This document shows, piece after piece, positions 42,863-51,697 of a stretch of DNA of 64,000 nucleotides. The stretch comes from Oscillospiraceae bacterium (lineage in GTDB: Bacteria; Bacillota; Clostridia; Saccharofermentanales; Saccharofermentanaceae). The notes below the pieces were generated by a model. It was given only the letters and a program-made list of their open reading frames with translations. It was not told the origin of the DNA and did not search any database. Within the stretch, counting starts at the first letter, position 1; each line of letters starts with the position of its first letter. The stretch covers positions 92,062-156,061 of the forward strand of contig CACWXL010000004.1 in the NCBI GenBank assembly GCA_902764825.1. Reading direction: 5' to 3'. The position numbers were made by a program, and so were the translations under genes.

Positions 42863-43654
42863 ATGATGAATAAAAAGATATTGGCACTTATCTTAAGCGG
42901 AGCATTCCTTATGTCCGGATGCTCACTTATGAACAGGACTCCCGCGCCGGATCTTCCGGCCGGTGCTCCCTCCTTTACTCAGGAAAGCAGCGCAATGGGC
43001 GAAGCCGTGATCAATTATAACGGAAGAGAATATGCATTCTTCGGAACTCTTAAGAATAGCATGAGCAACGATTCATTAAGAGAATGCATAGGATACGTAG
43101 GCGATGATAAGAACGAGAGAATCTACACGCTGATGGAAGATACGTTCGACAACTACATCATGGTCAAAAACACAAACGGAGTCATGGATCAGCCGGGCTT
43201 CTACAGAGCCACGGACACCAAGAACAAGGACATCCTTACACCTTCTTATATCGAGTCCTTAGGCTATGAATCCTGGGGCTCTTCGGGTCTTCACTATGAG
43301 GAGAGAACAGCTGTGATCGGCGTTGTCTGTGAAGCGGATAATGTCATAGAGATCGACTATTCAATCGACATCAACGGCGAGAATGCGAACATCGGCGGAG
43401 TCCGCTATGGCAACATGGGCGTTCTTAAACATGGCGATCTCTTAACTATCGAGATCCTTGAAAGAAGCGTCATCAAGCACGCCGAACCCGATAAGCCGTT
43501 TAATGTCAGAGTAACTTTATCCGTTATCCAAAAGGACGGACAGACGGTAGAGGTCAACGGCGAATTCACACACGACATGATGCTCGGCGGATATTTCCGT
43601 CAGCTCGAGGTTCATTACAGCGAAGCCGAGGGATATTATCTCGTCGTGAACTGA
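42863..43654 (+). CDS. Lipoprotein, second of a tandem pair
   Basis: 263 aa. Lipobox MSGC (Cys20). DTFDNYIMVKN, FYRATDT, DILTPSYIESLGYESW and THDMMLGGYF align in order with the gene just upstream, 12 bases away. The N-terminal linker is Pro-rich. Sequence identity is modest, so the duplication is old. Function unknown. Confidence 0.7.
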   Translation: MMNKKILALILSGAFLMSGCSLMNRTPAPDLPAGAPSFTQESSAMGEAVINYNGREYAFFGTLKNSMSNDSLRECIGYVGDDKNERIYTLMEDTFDNYIMVKNTNGVMDQPGFYRATDTKNKDILTPSYIESLGYESWGSSGLHYEERTAVIGVVCEADNVIEIDYSIDINGENANIGGVRYGNMGVLKHGDLLTIEILERSVIKHAEPDKPFNVRVTLSVIQKDGQTVEVNGEFTHDMMLGGYFRQLEVHYSEAEGYYLVVN

Positions 43655-43693
43655 TTACAAGGCATCGAAAACAGCACGGAAGGAGGCAGCAGG

Positions 43694-44299
43694 ATGGACA
43701 GAGATGAAAGCATTGAACTTGCACGTTTCCTTAACAAAGAGTACCTGGAAGCAGAAAACATCAATGACAGGATCACAGATCATGAACAAAGGCTCGCAAG
43801 ACCCTTCGACATGACCACGGAACAAAGAAGCATCTTCTATTATTTCAAGCCCTTCCTGAAAGCATCTGTCATCACGACTCTGATCATGCTGGTGCCGACT
43901 TATTTCTGGGCATCTATTGCTGAGTTCCTGGCGCAGGAACGCGGAGATCACACTCATTATGCTTTCAGGGTAGCCTTCCTGTTTCCTGCCGGCGTATTTA
44001 TATTGATTTGCGCCATCGGTATCTTAGTTGCTAAAAGAAAGCTGAAGCTCTTCATGGAGTCCGAAGATAACAGAGTAAGAGCAGATCTGAATCTTCGGGA
44101 AAACATGAGATCTGAACTTGCCAAACTTCAGTACCGGCTTGCTGACCAAACGGCCAGACTCGACGAATACAATGACCTTGTTCCGTCAGGTTACAGGACA
44201 CAAAGGCACATGAAGCAGGTCGAGAATCTCCTTCTCACAAATAAAGCAGTTTCATTCGAAGAGGCAATATCTCTTATAGAAGGACAGGAAAGGACTTAA
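43694..44299 (+). CDS. Two-helix membrane protein with coiled coil
   Basis: 201 aa. Cytosolic N-terminus, two membrane helices (about 55-80 and 95-117), then a helical region with heptad pattern (about 120-185, LRENMRSELAKLQYRLADQTARLDE). GGAAGGAGG precedes the ATG. It lies inside the lipoprotein cluster, 39 bases after the second lipoprotein gene, and is likely co-transcribed. No family recognised. Confidence 0.65.
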   Translation: MDRDESIELARFLNKEYLEAENINDRITDHEQRLARPFDMTTEQRSIFYYFKPFLKASVITTLIMLVPTYFWASIAEFLAQERGDHTHYAFRVAFLFPAGVFILICAIGILVAKRKLKLFMESEDNRVRADLNLRENMRSELAKLQYRLADQTARLDEYNDLVPSGYRTQRHMKQVENLLLTNKAVSFEEAISLIEGQERT

Positions 44300-44304
44300 A
44301 ACCC

Positions 44305-44841
44305 GTGCGCAGGCTCAAAATTCAGTCCGTAAAAGTTATCACAACTGTTATCACGGCAGTGCTTCTCTTTGCACCAGTGTTCATGGTCACATCATGTTCC
44401 GACAGCAAAAAGTTCGAAGAGAGTTTTTCGAAGCATGGGGAATCATTGACGGAACTTGCAGTATATTTGCAGGACATCACTGGTGGCGGTGCTGAATTCT
44501 ACCTTCATTATGACGATGAGAGCGGTGCTTACCGCTTAAGCATCAGGAGCGAAGATGAGGATTTCACAGCACTTGATCTCGAGCAAGAAACTGCAATCAG
44601 TTCCAAGCTTGATGAACTGAGGGAAACATTCTACGAGGTCACACACAGGAGCGGTCCCAACCTCATCTTTGTAACTGAGGAATACGTCATCTTTGCAGAA
44701 GACGGATATTACGGATGCATGATCTATTGCAAAGACGGCCCCATTGATAAGACGGTAAAGAACAATTGGTGCTCACAGGAATACCAGCGCTTTTATAAAT
44801 TGAGTGACAACTGGTATTCCGTATACATTGATCTGATCTAA
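44305..44841 (+). CDS. Lipoprotein of the same cluster
   Basis: 178 aa starting with GTG. Signal peptide with lipobox VTSC (Cys31), then an acidic alpha/beta domain. It starts five bases after the stop of the coiled-coil gene (AAAGGA eleven bases upstream), so the genes are coupled. No relatives recognised. Confidence 0.65.
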   Translation: MRRLKIQSVKVITTVITAVLLFAPVFMVTSCSDSKKFEESFSKHGESLTELAVYLQDITGGGAEFYLHYDDESGAYRLSIRSEDEDFTALDLEQETAISSKLDELRETFYEVTHRSGPNLIFVTEEYVIFAEDGYYGCMIYCKDGPIDKTVKNNWCSQEYQRFYKLSDNWYSVYIDLI

Positions 44842-44856
44842 AGGAGGTCACTCATT

Positions 44857-45033
44857 ATGCAAACAGTTAGCTTCGGCCTGACAAGCCTTATCGCACTTAT
44901 CTACATGGTCCTCATCGGGCTTGCTGTTTTCGCATTCATCAAAAAGAAGATCGTAATAGGAATCGTACTCTCAGTTCTCTGTGCCATGGGAATCATAGCA
45001 CTTGCGATCCTCTGGTTTACTTCACCGATGTAA
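44857..45033 (+). CDS. Small two-helix membrane protein (58 aa)
   Basis: A strong AAAGGAGG site precedes the ATG at 44857, 15 bases after the lipoprotein stop. The 58 residues form two hydrophobic helices (about 5-28 and 32-54) around a FIKKKIV turn. It is the last gene of the 42.0-45.0 kb cluster and converges on the Ntn hydrolase gene, whose stop is five bases away. Confidence 0.65.
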   Translation: MQTVSFGLTSLIALIYMVLIGLAVFAFIKKKIVIGIVLSVLCAMGIIALAILWFTSPM

Positions 45034-45038
45034 GGTAT

Positions 45039-46715
45039 TTACTTAAAAGAATCCTTCGTAATGAATACGGGCTCTCCGTACTTTACGTCGAAGCATACAG
45101 TCACGGTGAAGTTATCGAGATCGTAGACGCAGGACCACTCGGTGCCTACGCTGCCCTTCTTGTTATCGTAACCGACCATCTCAAGGAAGCTCATTGCCTT
45201 CTTTGGGTCAGCTACACGGCTGCATGAATCAAGCTCCTTCATGAGGTCTTCATAGCGCGTGTCGTTGCCGGGATCGATGTAAGCATCTGTTGTGCAGACA
45301 ACGTAATTTGTAACTGCAGGGTTCTCTTTGACATACATCTTGTCGCCGAACCATTCGACTACAACGCTCTTTCCGGTCTTATCGCAAACGAAGAGGTGGA
45401 ACGATGTGCCGAGCATTGTATTCATGTCGTATTTCTCAAAGAAAGCGACTGCCTCATCGACTGTTGCGCACTTGTCGAGAACAGCTCTTACGGCGACATT
45501 GATGAGGATATCCTGCTTGCCCGTATCCTGATGGATCTCTTCAGTCTCAAGCTCAAGGATCGATACACCAAGTCCGGTCTCATTCATTCCTTCAACTACG
45601 AAATAGGGCGCAGCAAGAGCAGCGGCCTTGCCTGTAAGAGATGTGGGTGACATCTGCCCTTCACCGCTGCCGATGTTAACGATCGATAAGTCGACCATCG
45701 CGATCGAATCGTAACCGTCTTTGGGATCGCAGTAGATCATGAGACAGTCAGCCTCAGGATAATCCAGATTACGTCCCATAAGGTGATTGCCGTTCTCATC
45801 AGTTACCAGGAACGCAGCACATCCGAATGTATTTCCGTTCATCGATACCGGCAGGCCGTAGAACAGTTTATCGCCGGCCCAAGAGAGGAGCCCGGCTTCA
45901 TTGGTAACGCCTGCTTCCAGCATATCGTCAAGCTTATAATCTGCCGTGTACTTAATGGTATAAGCACCCGGTTGATATTCCTTAAGAGACAGGATAGTGG
46001 CAATCTGTTTTCTTACTGCGAAAAGCATTACGAGCAGGCCGGCGATCACTAAGACAACATATCCCAACACGATCTGCCTTGCCTTGAGCTTATATGACAA
46101 AAGGATGCTTAAGACCGCAAGAAGCCCCACAGCTGCAATGATGATTCCAGTGAGCTTGATCCCCGCATAATTGACTGAAGGAGTTACTTCACACATCGTA
46201 TGCGAGATCGAATTCTTCAGTGCCTCACGGCCCTCATCTGAAAGCGTCGCAGTCAGGGACTCTAAGTATTCGGGATTAGCTTCCGGATCTTCGCTCACGA
46301 TCGCATAAAGCCTCTCGTAATAAGCGATGATGAAGTCATAGACCTTCTGCCATGTCTCATCCGGACATTCCATTACCTTTACATTGTAGATGAGCCTTCC
46401 CTGGTCATCTTTGGGCACGAGATAGCGCCCTATCGCAAAAGGGTTGGTATCGATACCGCTCACGATGTATGAGTATTCATATTCTTCAAGTTCATAAGGT
46501 GTGTAGGTGCTTAAGCCTTTCTCGACTTCGAAAAGATCTTCGCTGTAAAGATGGACTTTGCCTGATACGCCGGGCACAAAAGAAGAAGGATCGTTGATGT
46601 CGATCACTTTTCCGCCGGTGCTGTCAGCCTTCTCCGAGACGAATCCGGCAATGCATGTTCCGATGCCGGCAACCGCGATTACTGATGCGATGATAAGTGC
46701 GATCTTCTTTCCCAT
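45039..46715 (-). CDS. Linear amide C-N hydrolase (choloylglycine hydrolase-like) with membrane region
   Basis: 558 aa. The N-terminal about 235 residues include a membrane helix at 5-27 and two helices near 185-232 on either side of an extracytoplasmic segment. The C-terminal about 300 residues follow the Ntn hydrolase family of bile salt hydrolases and acyl transferases: FGCAAFLVTDENGNHLMGRNLDYPE with Cys as nucleophile (internal here), and TGLGVSILELE. It probably cleaves an amide outside the membrane. The coupling of this fold to a membrane region is less usual. Substrate unknown. Confidence 0.7.
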   Translation of the reverse strand: MGKKIALIIASVIAVAGIGTCIAGFVSEKADSTGGKVIDINDPSSFVPGVSGKVHLYSEDLFEVEKGLSTYTPYELEEYEYSYIVSGIDTNPFAIGRYLVPKDDQGRLIYNVKVMECPDETWQKVYDFIIAYYERLYAIVSEDPEANPEYLESLTATLSDEGREALKNSISHTMCEVTPSVNYAGIKLTGIIIAAVGLLAVLSILLSYKLKARQIVLGYVVLVIAGLLVMLFAVRKQIATILSLKEYQPGAYTIKYTADYKLDDMLEAGVTNEAGLLSWAGDKLFYGLPVSMNGNTFGCAAFLVTDENGNHLMGRNLDYPEADCLMIYCDPKDGYDSIAMVDLSIVNIGSGEGQMSPTSLTGKAAALAAPYFVVEGMNETGLGVSILELETEEIHQDTGKQDILINVAVRAVLDKCATVDEAVAFFEKYDMNTMLGTSFHLFVCDKTGKSVVVEWFGDKMYVKENPAVTNYVVCTTDAYIDPGNDTRYEDLMKELDSCSRVADPKKAMSFLEMVGYDNKKGSVGTEWSCVYDLDNFTVTVCFDVKYGEPVFITKDSFK

Positions 46716-46731
46716 ATGAACCCCTCTTTGA

Positions 46732-47178
46732 TCAGTCTTTTGCCAAATATACGAATGTCAGTTCGTCGTCGATCTTCTGTTCTTTGAACTTCCTGTAACC
46801 TAAAGACTCGTAAAGCCTTATGTTATCGACACTCTTCGTGCTGGTAAAAAGCTCAAGCCTGCACTCGAAGTAAAACTTTTCGATCGCCTTTAAGAGCATG
46901 GTGCCGTTGCCCTGATTCCTGTAATCGGGATGCACCATGAGCTTGCCGATGTAAGCAGTGCGGCGCTTCTCATAAGCTCTGACTGAGCCTACGATCTTAT
47001 CGCCGTCTGTCATCTTTAAGATAATGCCTTTATTGAATTCTTCGGTTAATTCTTCGAGAGTCTCCTTGAGCGGAGGAATGTCCTTGTTGTTGAATAATTG
47101 AGCCTCGCTCTGATAAGCAAGATACTGCAGATCAAGGATCTCCTGAAGGTCCTTTAATTCAGCCTTAGTAATATTCAT
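46732..47178 (-). CDS. GNAT-family N-acetyltransferase
   Basis: 148 aa. The acetyl-CoA site is GKLMVHPDYRNQGNGTMLLKAIE (motif A, R/Q-x-x-G-x-G/A), followed by LELFTSTKSVDNIRLYESLGYRKF. It would acetylate an amine on a small molecule or protein; the substrate cannot be told. It starts upstream of, and probably with, the Ntn hydrolase gene (16-base gap). Confidence 0.85.
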   Translation of the reverse strand: MNITKAELKDLQEILDLQYLAYQSEAQLFNNKDIPPLKETLEELTEEFNKGIILKMTDGDKIVGSVRAYEKRRTAYIGKLMVHPDYRNQGNGTMLLKAIEKFYFECRLELFTSTKSVDNIRLYESLGYRKFKEQKIDDELTFVYLAKD

Positions 47179-47239
47179 ATAAGATCCCCCTCGAAAAATT
47201 CAAAGAAATTTTATCATAGAGATATATATTTGCATACAA

Positions 47240-47270
47240 TAAAAAAGCCGGCGCTTAACCGGCCGGCTTT
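47240..47270 (-). terminator. Intrinsic terminator after the transglutaminase-like gene
   Basis: AAGCCGGC / GCCGGCTT stem with a nine-base loop and TTTTTTATTG on the - strand, seven bases past the stop at 47277. Confidence 0.9.
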
Positions 47271-47276
47271 CAAGGG

Positions 47277-48341
47277 TTAAAGATCTCCGTAGCTTAATTC
47301 GAACCGTTCGCCTCCGACTTCTTCGAAAACAACGACATTTCTCACGGTATCCATTTCCACGAAATACAGATAATTGTGAAAAGGCTTGAATGTCTCATCT
47401 GTCGCGGAAAAATCACCCGTTATCTTTTCTACAAAAGGCCATATCAGATCCGGCCGGAGCGTTTCCTTATTAAAGCCGTCTTTGATGCGTTCCTCTTCAG
47501 TCATCATAAAATACTGCAGAGTCAGTTTGGCATCAGGATTCTCGCCGTGCGATCCCCATGTAGCATCGCAGTGATATCCCTTGCCTCCGACAACAACATA
47601 TGTCCAGCCGTGATAACCTGCCTCGCCGTCGCCTTCAAAAGGTGTCGCATCCACTCCTGCCTGGAGCAGCAGATATGAATATGCTCCGGCGAACTCGCAG
47701 CAGATACCGTTCTTTTTTGTAAGGCAGGCATAATCACTGAAATCGTCTATTCCCTGCCCGTCCAACGGCTCATAATCGTATCTGAAGTTCTTGCACATAT
47801 AATCATAAAGGCCCATAACCTTCTCGAATTCGGAGTAATCCGTGCGGATCGCTTCATTCAGCATCCTCTCGATCTCTTTCTCAAAGGCAGCCTGTCTTTC
47901 CAGGAACTTATCTTTGTCCATCTTGTACTTCAGTTTGCCGATACCGTTCTCATAACCGTCACCTACTACGATCGTACATGCCGCCGGGAAAAAGGTTCCA
48001 ATAAATACATCGTGTGTGCAGACCTTGAAGCATTCTTCATCAATGCACTCGAAAGTATCTTTGCCTTCACGCATTGCATCGCACATGTTATAGAACGATT
48101 CCCACCATTCATCCTTAAAGTACTCAGATATCAGGTTAGTATGTACATGTGGATTAAACTTAAAAGGCTCAGCTTCCTTTGTAGTCTCTGCCGCAGTTGT
48201 CGAAGCCTCAGTCTCCGCACTTTCAGATACAGCCTCAGAAGCTGTGGTGTCATTCGTATCAGTCTTTGCCGCACCGGCACTGCATCCCGTAAATAAAAAT
48301 GTCAGCGCAAGAATGCCGCATAATATGTTTGTCTTTTTCAT
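47277..48341 (-). CDS. Transglutaminase-like cysteine protease lipoprotein
   Basis: 354 aa. Lipobox FTGC (Cys20), a Thr/Ala/Glu-rich linker to about residue 60, and a transglutaminase-core domain: NGICCEFAGAYSYLLLQAG (Cys), AGYHGWTYVVV (His) and YHCDATWG (Asp). Such domains act as proteases or amidases at the cell surface in bacteria. The gene is single, between a strong terminator and a gap of 119 bases. Confidence 0.8.
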   Translation of the reverse strand: MKKTNILCGILALTFLFTGCSAGAAKTDTNDTTASEAVSESAETEASTTAAETTKEAEPFKFNPHVHTNLISEYFKDEWWESFYNMCDAMREGKDTFECIDEECFKVCTHDVFIGTFFPAACTIVVGDGYENGIGKLKYKMDKDKFLERQAAFEKEIERMLNEAIRTDYSEFEKVMGLYDYMCKNFRYDYEPLDGQGIDDFSDYACLTKKNGICCEFAGAYSYLLLQAGVDATPFEGDGEAGYHGWTYVVVGGKGYHCDATWGSHGENPDAKLTLQYFMMTEEERIKDGFNKETLRPDLIWPFVEKITGDFSATDETFKPFHNYLYFVEMDTVRNVVVFEEVGGERFELSYGDL

Positions 48342-48404
48342 AGTTAACTCCTCATATCTCTTTACGAGATGGTCAGTTTAACAGCATGAAGAATCAAAAC
48401 GGCA

Positions 48405-48443
48405 TCAAAAATATAAACAAACGGCCGGAAATATCCGGCCGTT
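48405..48443 (-). terminator. Intrinsic terminator after the 48461-48907 gene
   Basis: Perfect 10-bp stem AACGGCCGGA / TCCGGCCGTT with a four-base loop, then TGTTTATATTTTTG on the - strand. Confidence 0.85.
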
Positions 48444-48460
48444 CTTATCCTGTGCATTAC

Positions 48461-48907
48461 TCATTCATTCTGCCAAGCTTCATAAGACGCCCTGACTTTT
48501 TGCTTGTAGCTCTTAATATCACTTGATCGAAGAAGATCAATATACTGTTTTATCTTTTCCTCATCGGATTGCATTTTAGGTGACAGATATTCGAAAATCT
48601 TTTCGATCGTATTAATCCAAAACAAATCTTTATCCTCTTCATTCATTAAACAATACATTGAATGATCAAATGGAACTGAAATCTGAGGATATCCTTCAGG
48701 AAAATCTCTGCTAATACATATTTCCTGAACAGCCGGATTACAGCAAACATTCAGCTGTCTTAAGTATGCATTATCAACATATTTAATCTTTTCCCCAAAA
48801 ACATAATCCAGGAATTCCGCATCATCTCTCAATTCTTTGGTGCGGGATTTGGTATTTTCAGGATCTCCCAAATAATCCGAATATATATTTATACTCTTTA
48901 ACCGCAT
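48461..48907 (-). CDS. Small protein of unknown family
   Basis: 148 aa, more AT-rich than its neighbours, no membrane segment. AAGGTG precedes the ATG. It has an acidic alpha/beta look with a closing helical part (KSYKQKVRASYEAWQNE), and resembles the general style of small immunity-like proteins, but there is no motif to prove it. It lies 26 bases after the S41 peptidase gene and may be read from the same transcript. Confidence 0.55.
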   Translation of the reverse strand: MRLKSINIYSDYLGDPENTKSRTKELRDDAEFLDYVFGEKIKYVDNAYLRQLNVCCNPAVQEICISRDFPEGYPQISVPFDHSMYCLMNEEDKDLFWINTIEKIFEYLSPKMQSDEEKIKQYIDLLRSSDIKSYKQKVRASYEAWQNE

Positions 48908-48933
48908 ATAACACCTTCCGCCTTGATACTGCG

Positions 48934-50703
48934 TCAGTCCTCTTTCTTCAGACTACCATTAATGTAGTGTCTTGCATACGCCAGATCGTAATCGGCGTCC
49001 AATTCGTAATAGATCTTAAGTGCTTTGGAATCAAGCGGGATCTTCTCATCTAACACGATGCCGCTCTTTCTGTCCTTGCCGGCGTCGACTAAGATCTCGT
49101 TGTTCTCGCCCAAAGATGCGATCAAGGGATACCTTACCCTGATCTTGCTGCCACTGAGCAGGCACATGCCGCCAAGGCTCTGTGCCGATCCCCAGGTCGT
49201 TGTCAGTCCCATCATAGTGACATTGGGACATTGGGACAGACGGTAAGCCAGCATGTCTCCGGAGCTTGCAGTGCCGGCGTTAACAAGCACCACGACAGGA
49301 ATGTCGCAGTATCTTCCGTCAGGTTCTATCGTCCATGCCCAGTTATCGCTTTTGCGGTATTCCTTTCCGTCATAGAAGCCGCCGTATGTGATCATCGTCT
49401 CTTTGGTGAAGAGAGATACAAGTTCTTCATAGACAACATCGATACCGCCGTCATTGCCTCTTATGTCGATGATAAGCCTGTCCATTCCCTGCGCTTTAAG
49501 TCCTTCGATCCTTGAGATAAGAAGCTCTCTTAATTCCGGATATTCATCCATGAGCGCAGCTGAAATATCTTTGGAATCATCGAATGATTCCCACGGAATG
49601 CAAAGATATCCGCAATGCTCATCAAGCATCCTCGCCTGAGCAAATTCACTACACCACTTGTCAGTCAAAGGCCATAAAGCAGCATCAAGCCTGTTAAGGT
49701 AGCTTCCTATGCTCTTAACGGTCACTTCCTTTTCAGTTCCGTTCTCATCGATGAATCCGACCTTTACCTCATCACCGCCCTGACCTGCCAGGAATATAGG
49801 CCTTACAACATCCTCGTTCTCGGCTATCGGGTAAGCGACCATGTAGATCGAGAACTGGACGCATCTCGTCTTTGCAATTGCCTCATCGATCGGAACACCG
49901 TCCCAGGAAGTAATGGTGACGCCGTTCCTGATGCCTTTCGCATATGCGTCGGAATTCTCTTCTGTAAGTATCGTGACCGTATTGCCGTCATCGGTTCTTA
50001 TCATTGAGAAACCGTAATCATTACCGGCCATCTTTTCGCTGACTTTGGAAGCAAGTTCATCGTCTGTGATGTTTATCGAGAGATGACCGTCATGGAATTC
50101 ATAACAGAGCTTGGCAACAGCCTCTGCGAATGCTGCTTCATCCTTATTCTTCTGGGCCTCTTGAGCCATCGGGATATACTCTGCCCTTAAAGCTTCGAAG
50201 TCGATCTCTTTGTAATCTCTTAAGACATAATTTGCTTCAAGCTCATCTATGAGTTTTGCCATCGATTTCTTGTAACCCTGATGGCTGAAATTACCGAAAT
50301 GATAAGACGCTCCCAGTCCCAGAACATAGAACACCATCCACGCGCCGATAAGTGCTGTCAGGATACCGTTGATGATGAGAGGCAGGACCCTCCTCTTTCC
50401 CTTGGAGATCCAAAGAGAAATCAGCAGATAGATGATCGCAGCGGCAAGTCCCGGACCGTATCTTAAGAATCCGATAAGCTGCGCTCCCTTAGTGAAGTTA
50501 ATGAGATAAAAGACAGCAAAATTAATAAGCGGAACAGGAGCCAGGAATCTGAAGACCGCTTTTCTCTTCTTTTTTGCGAAGATCGCGAAAATAACCAGCA
50601 CGATAAACCAGTCAACCGTAAAAGACATCATGTAATCAGTCGGTCCGTCGACCAGCTTTAACATCTCTGCGATCTCGCCTAATATATCGAGAAAGATCTC
50701 CAT
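48934..50703 (-). CDS. Membrane-bound S41-family (tail-specific) peptidase with PDZ-like domain
   Basis: 589 aa. Four or five membrane helices (about 20-150), then a PDZ-like segment (AYAKGIRNGVTITSWDGVPI) and the S41 core: DRLIIDIRGNDGG and VVVLVNAGTASSGDMLAYRL, where Ser in ASSGD is the nucleophile. GGAGGACAAAGG precedes the ATG at 50703; the start overlaps no other gene after a 14-base gap. It follows TetR and GNAT genes in one unit. Substrate not predicted. Confidence 0.8.
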   Translation of the reverse strand: MEIFLDILGEIAEMLKLVDGPTDYMMSFTVDWFIVLVIFAIFAKKKRKAVFRFLAPVPLINFAVFYLINFTKGAQLIGFLRYGPGLAAAIIYLLISLWISKGKRRVLPLIINGILTALIGAWMVFYVLGLGASYHFGNFSHQGYKKSMAKLIDELEANYVLRDYKEIDFEALRAEYIPMAQEAQKNKDEAAFAEAVAKLCYEFHDGHLSINITDDELASKVSEKMAGNDYGFSMIRTDDGNTVTILTEENSDAYAKGIRNGVTITSWDGVPIDEAIAKTRCVQFSIYMVAYPIAENEDVVRPIFLAGQGGDEVKVGFIDENGTEKEVTVKSIGSYLNRLDAALWPLTDKWCSEFAQARMLDEHCGYLCIPWESFDDSKDISAALMDEYPELRELLISRIEGLKAQGMDRLIIDIRGNDGGIDVVYEELVSLFTKETMITYGGFYDGKEYRKSDNWAWTIEPDGRYCDIPVVVLVNAGTASSGDMLAYRLSQCPNVTMMGLTTTWGSAQSLGGMCLLSGSKIRVRYPLIASLGENNEILVDAGKDRKSGIVLDEKIPLDSKALKIYYELDADYDLAYARHYINGSLKKED

Positions 50704-50717
50704 CCTTTGTCCTCCGC

Positions 50718-51122
50718 TTATGTCCAGAGTGTCGTTATGCACATCGGCGATGCGCCTTCACTTACCTCAAATCCGCAGTGCTTATAGAATTCGATTGCCG
50801 TGTCATATGCGATAACGCAGATGCGCATGTAATCTTTATAGTAATCCTTTACCATTTCAACGAGTTCTTTGCCGATACCGGCTCCGTGATACTCCGGATC
50901 AACGAGAAGATAATGCACATATGCATTCATTATCCCGTCATCCATCGCAGCAATGAGACCAACGAGCTTATCACCGTCCCATGCAGAATAAACGGCCTTA
51001 TAGTTTCTCATTGCCAAAACAAGCTTGTCGGGGAAATGGCCCGACGACCAGTTTACCGAGAGGAAGAGCCTCTCGAGCTCATTCTTTTCGAATTCGTGTT
51101 GTTCGCTGTATTCAATAGTCAT
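50718..51122 (-). CDS. GNAT-family N-acetyltransferase
   Basis: 134 aa. VHYLLVDPEYHGAGIGKELVEMV forms the acetyl-CoA site; AYDTAIEFYKHCGFEVSEG is the closing motif. Its ATG overlaps the stop of the TetR gene (ATGA), showing translational coupling. The substrate may be the compound sensed by the TetR protein (inference). Confidence 0.85.
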   Translation of the reverse strand: MTIEYSEQHEFEKNELERLFLSVNWSSGHFPDKLVLAMRNYKAVYSAWDGDKLVGLIAAMDDGIMNAYVHYLLVDPEYHGAGIGKELVEMVKDYYKDYMRICVIAYDTAIEFYKHCGFEVSEGASPMCITTLWT

Positions 51123-51697
51123 CAGGTCAACAACCTCTCATCAATGTTATTCCAGTTAAATGAAGACTTAACGCCCTTCATGCAGGCGATCGAAGCCATG
51201 CCGTGAACGATAGACCATATCTTTATGATGTCTATCTCCTGCTCCTCATAGGTCTTCTCAAGACCGTTCTCTTCAAGATGCTTAAGATACATCCTGCGGA
51301 GCAAAAGGAACGGCGGATAGTCGTCTTTAAATTCCCTGTTCATCTTAAGGTGCGCGGTAATGTTCTGCTTGCCGAAGAGGAAGATGAAGTAATCCGGATT
51401 CTTGCTGAAGAATGTAATATATGCACGGCCCATCGCTATTATCGCGGCATCAGCTGTCGGCTTGTCCTCAACGGCTTCAACGAGCTTTTCCATAAACCTC
51501 TCGGTGACATTTTCCTTGATCGCATCGATAAGTTCTTCCTTGTCCTTGAAATGCGCATAAGGTGCTGCGTGCGATACATCACATGCCGCAGCGACTTTTC
51601 TTAAGGACAGGTTCTCTTCACCGTTCTCATTGATGATCTTTATCCCGGCATCTATCAGGGCCTGCCTGAGATTGCCATGATGATAACTGTCAGCCAT
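51122..51697 (-). CDS. TetR-family transcriptional regulator
   Basis: 191 aa. The start is the usual ADSYHHGNLRQALIDAGIKII, with the HTH ENLSLRKVAAACDVSHAAPYAHFKDKEELI. The C-terminal domain resembles TetR_C_33 (WHG). Two similar 13-bp palindromes at the operon promoter (52782-52794 and 52819-52831) are probable operators. It is flanked by the broken hydrolase gene and coupled to the GNAT gene. Confidence 0.9.
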   Translation of the reverse strand: MADSYHHGNLRQALIDAGIKIINENGEENLSLRKVAAACDVSHAAPYAHFKDKEELIDAIKENVTERFMEKLVEAVEDKPTADAAIIAMGRAYITFFSKNPDYFIFLFGKQNITAHLKMNREFKDDYPPFLLLRRMYLKHLEENGLEKTYEEQEIDIIKIWSIVHGMASIACMKGVKSSFNWNNIDERLLT

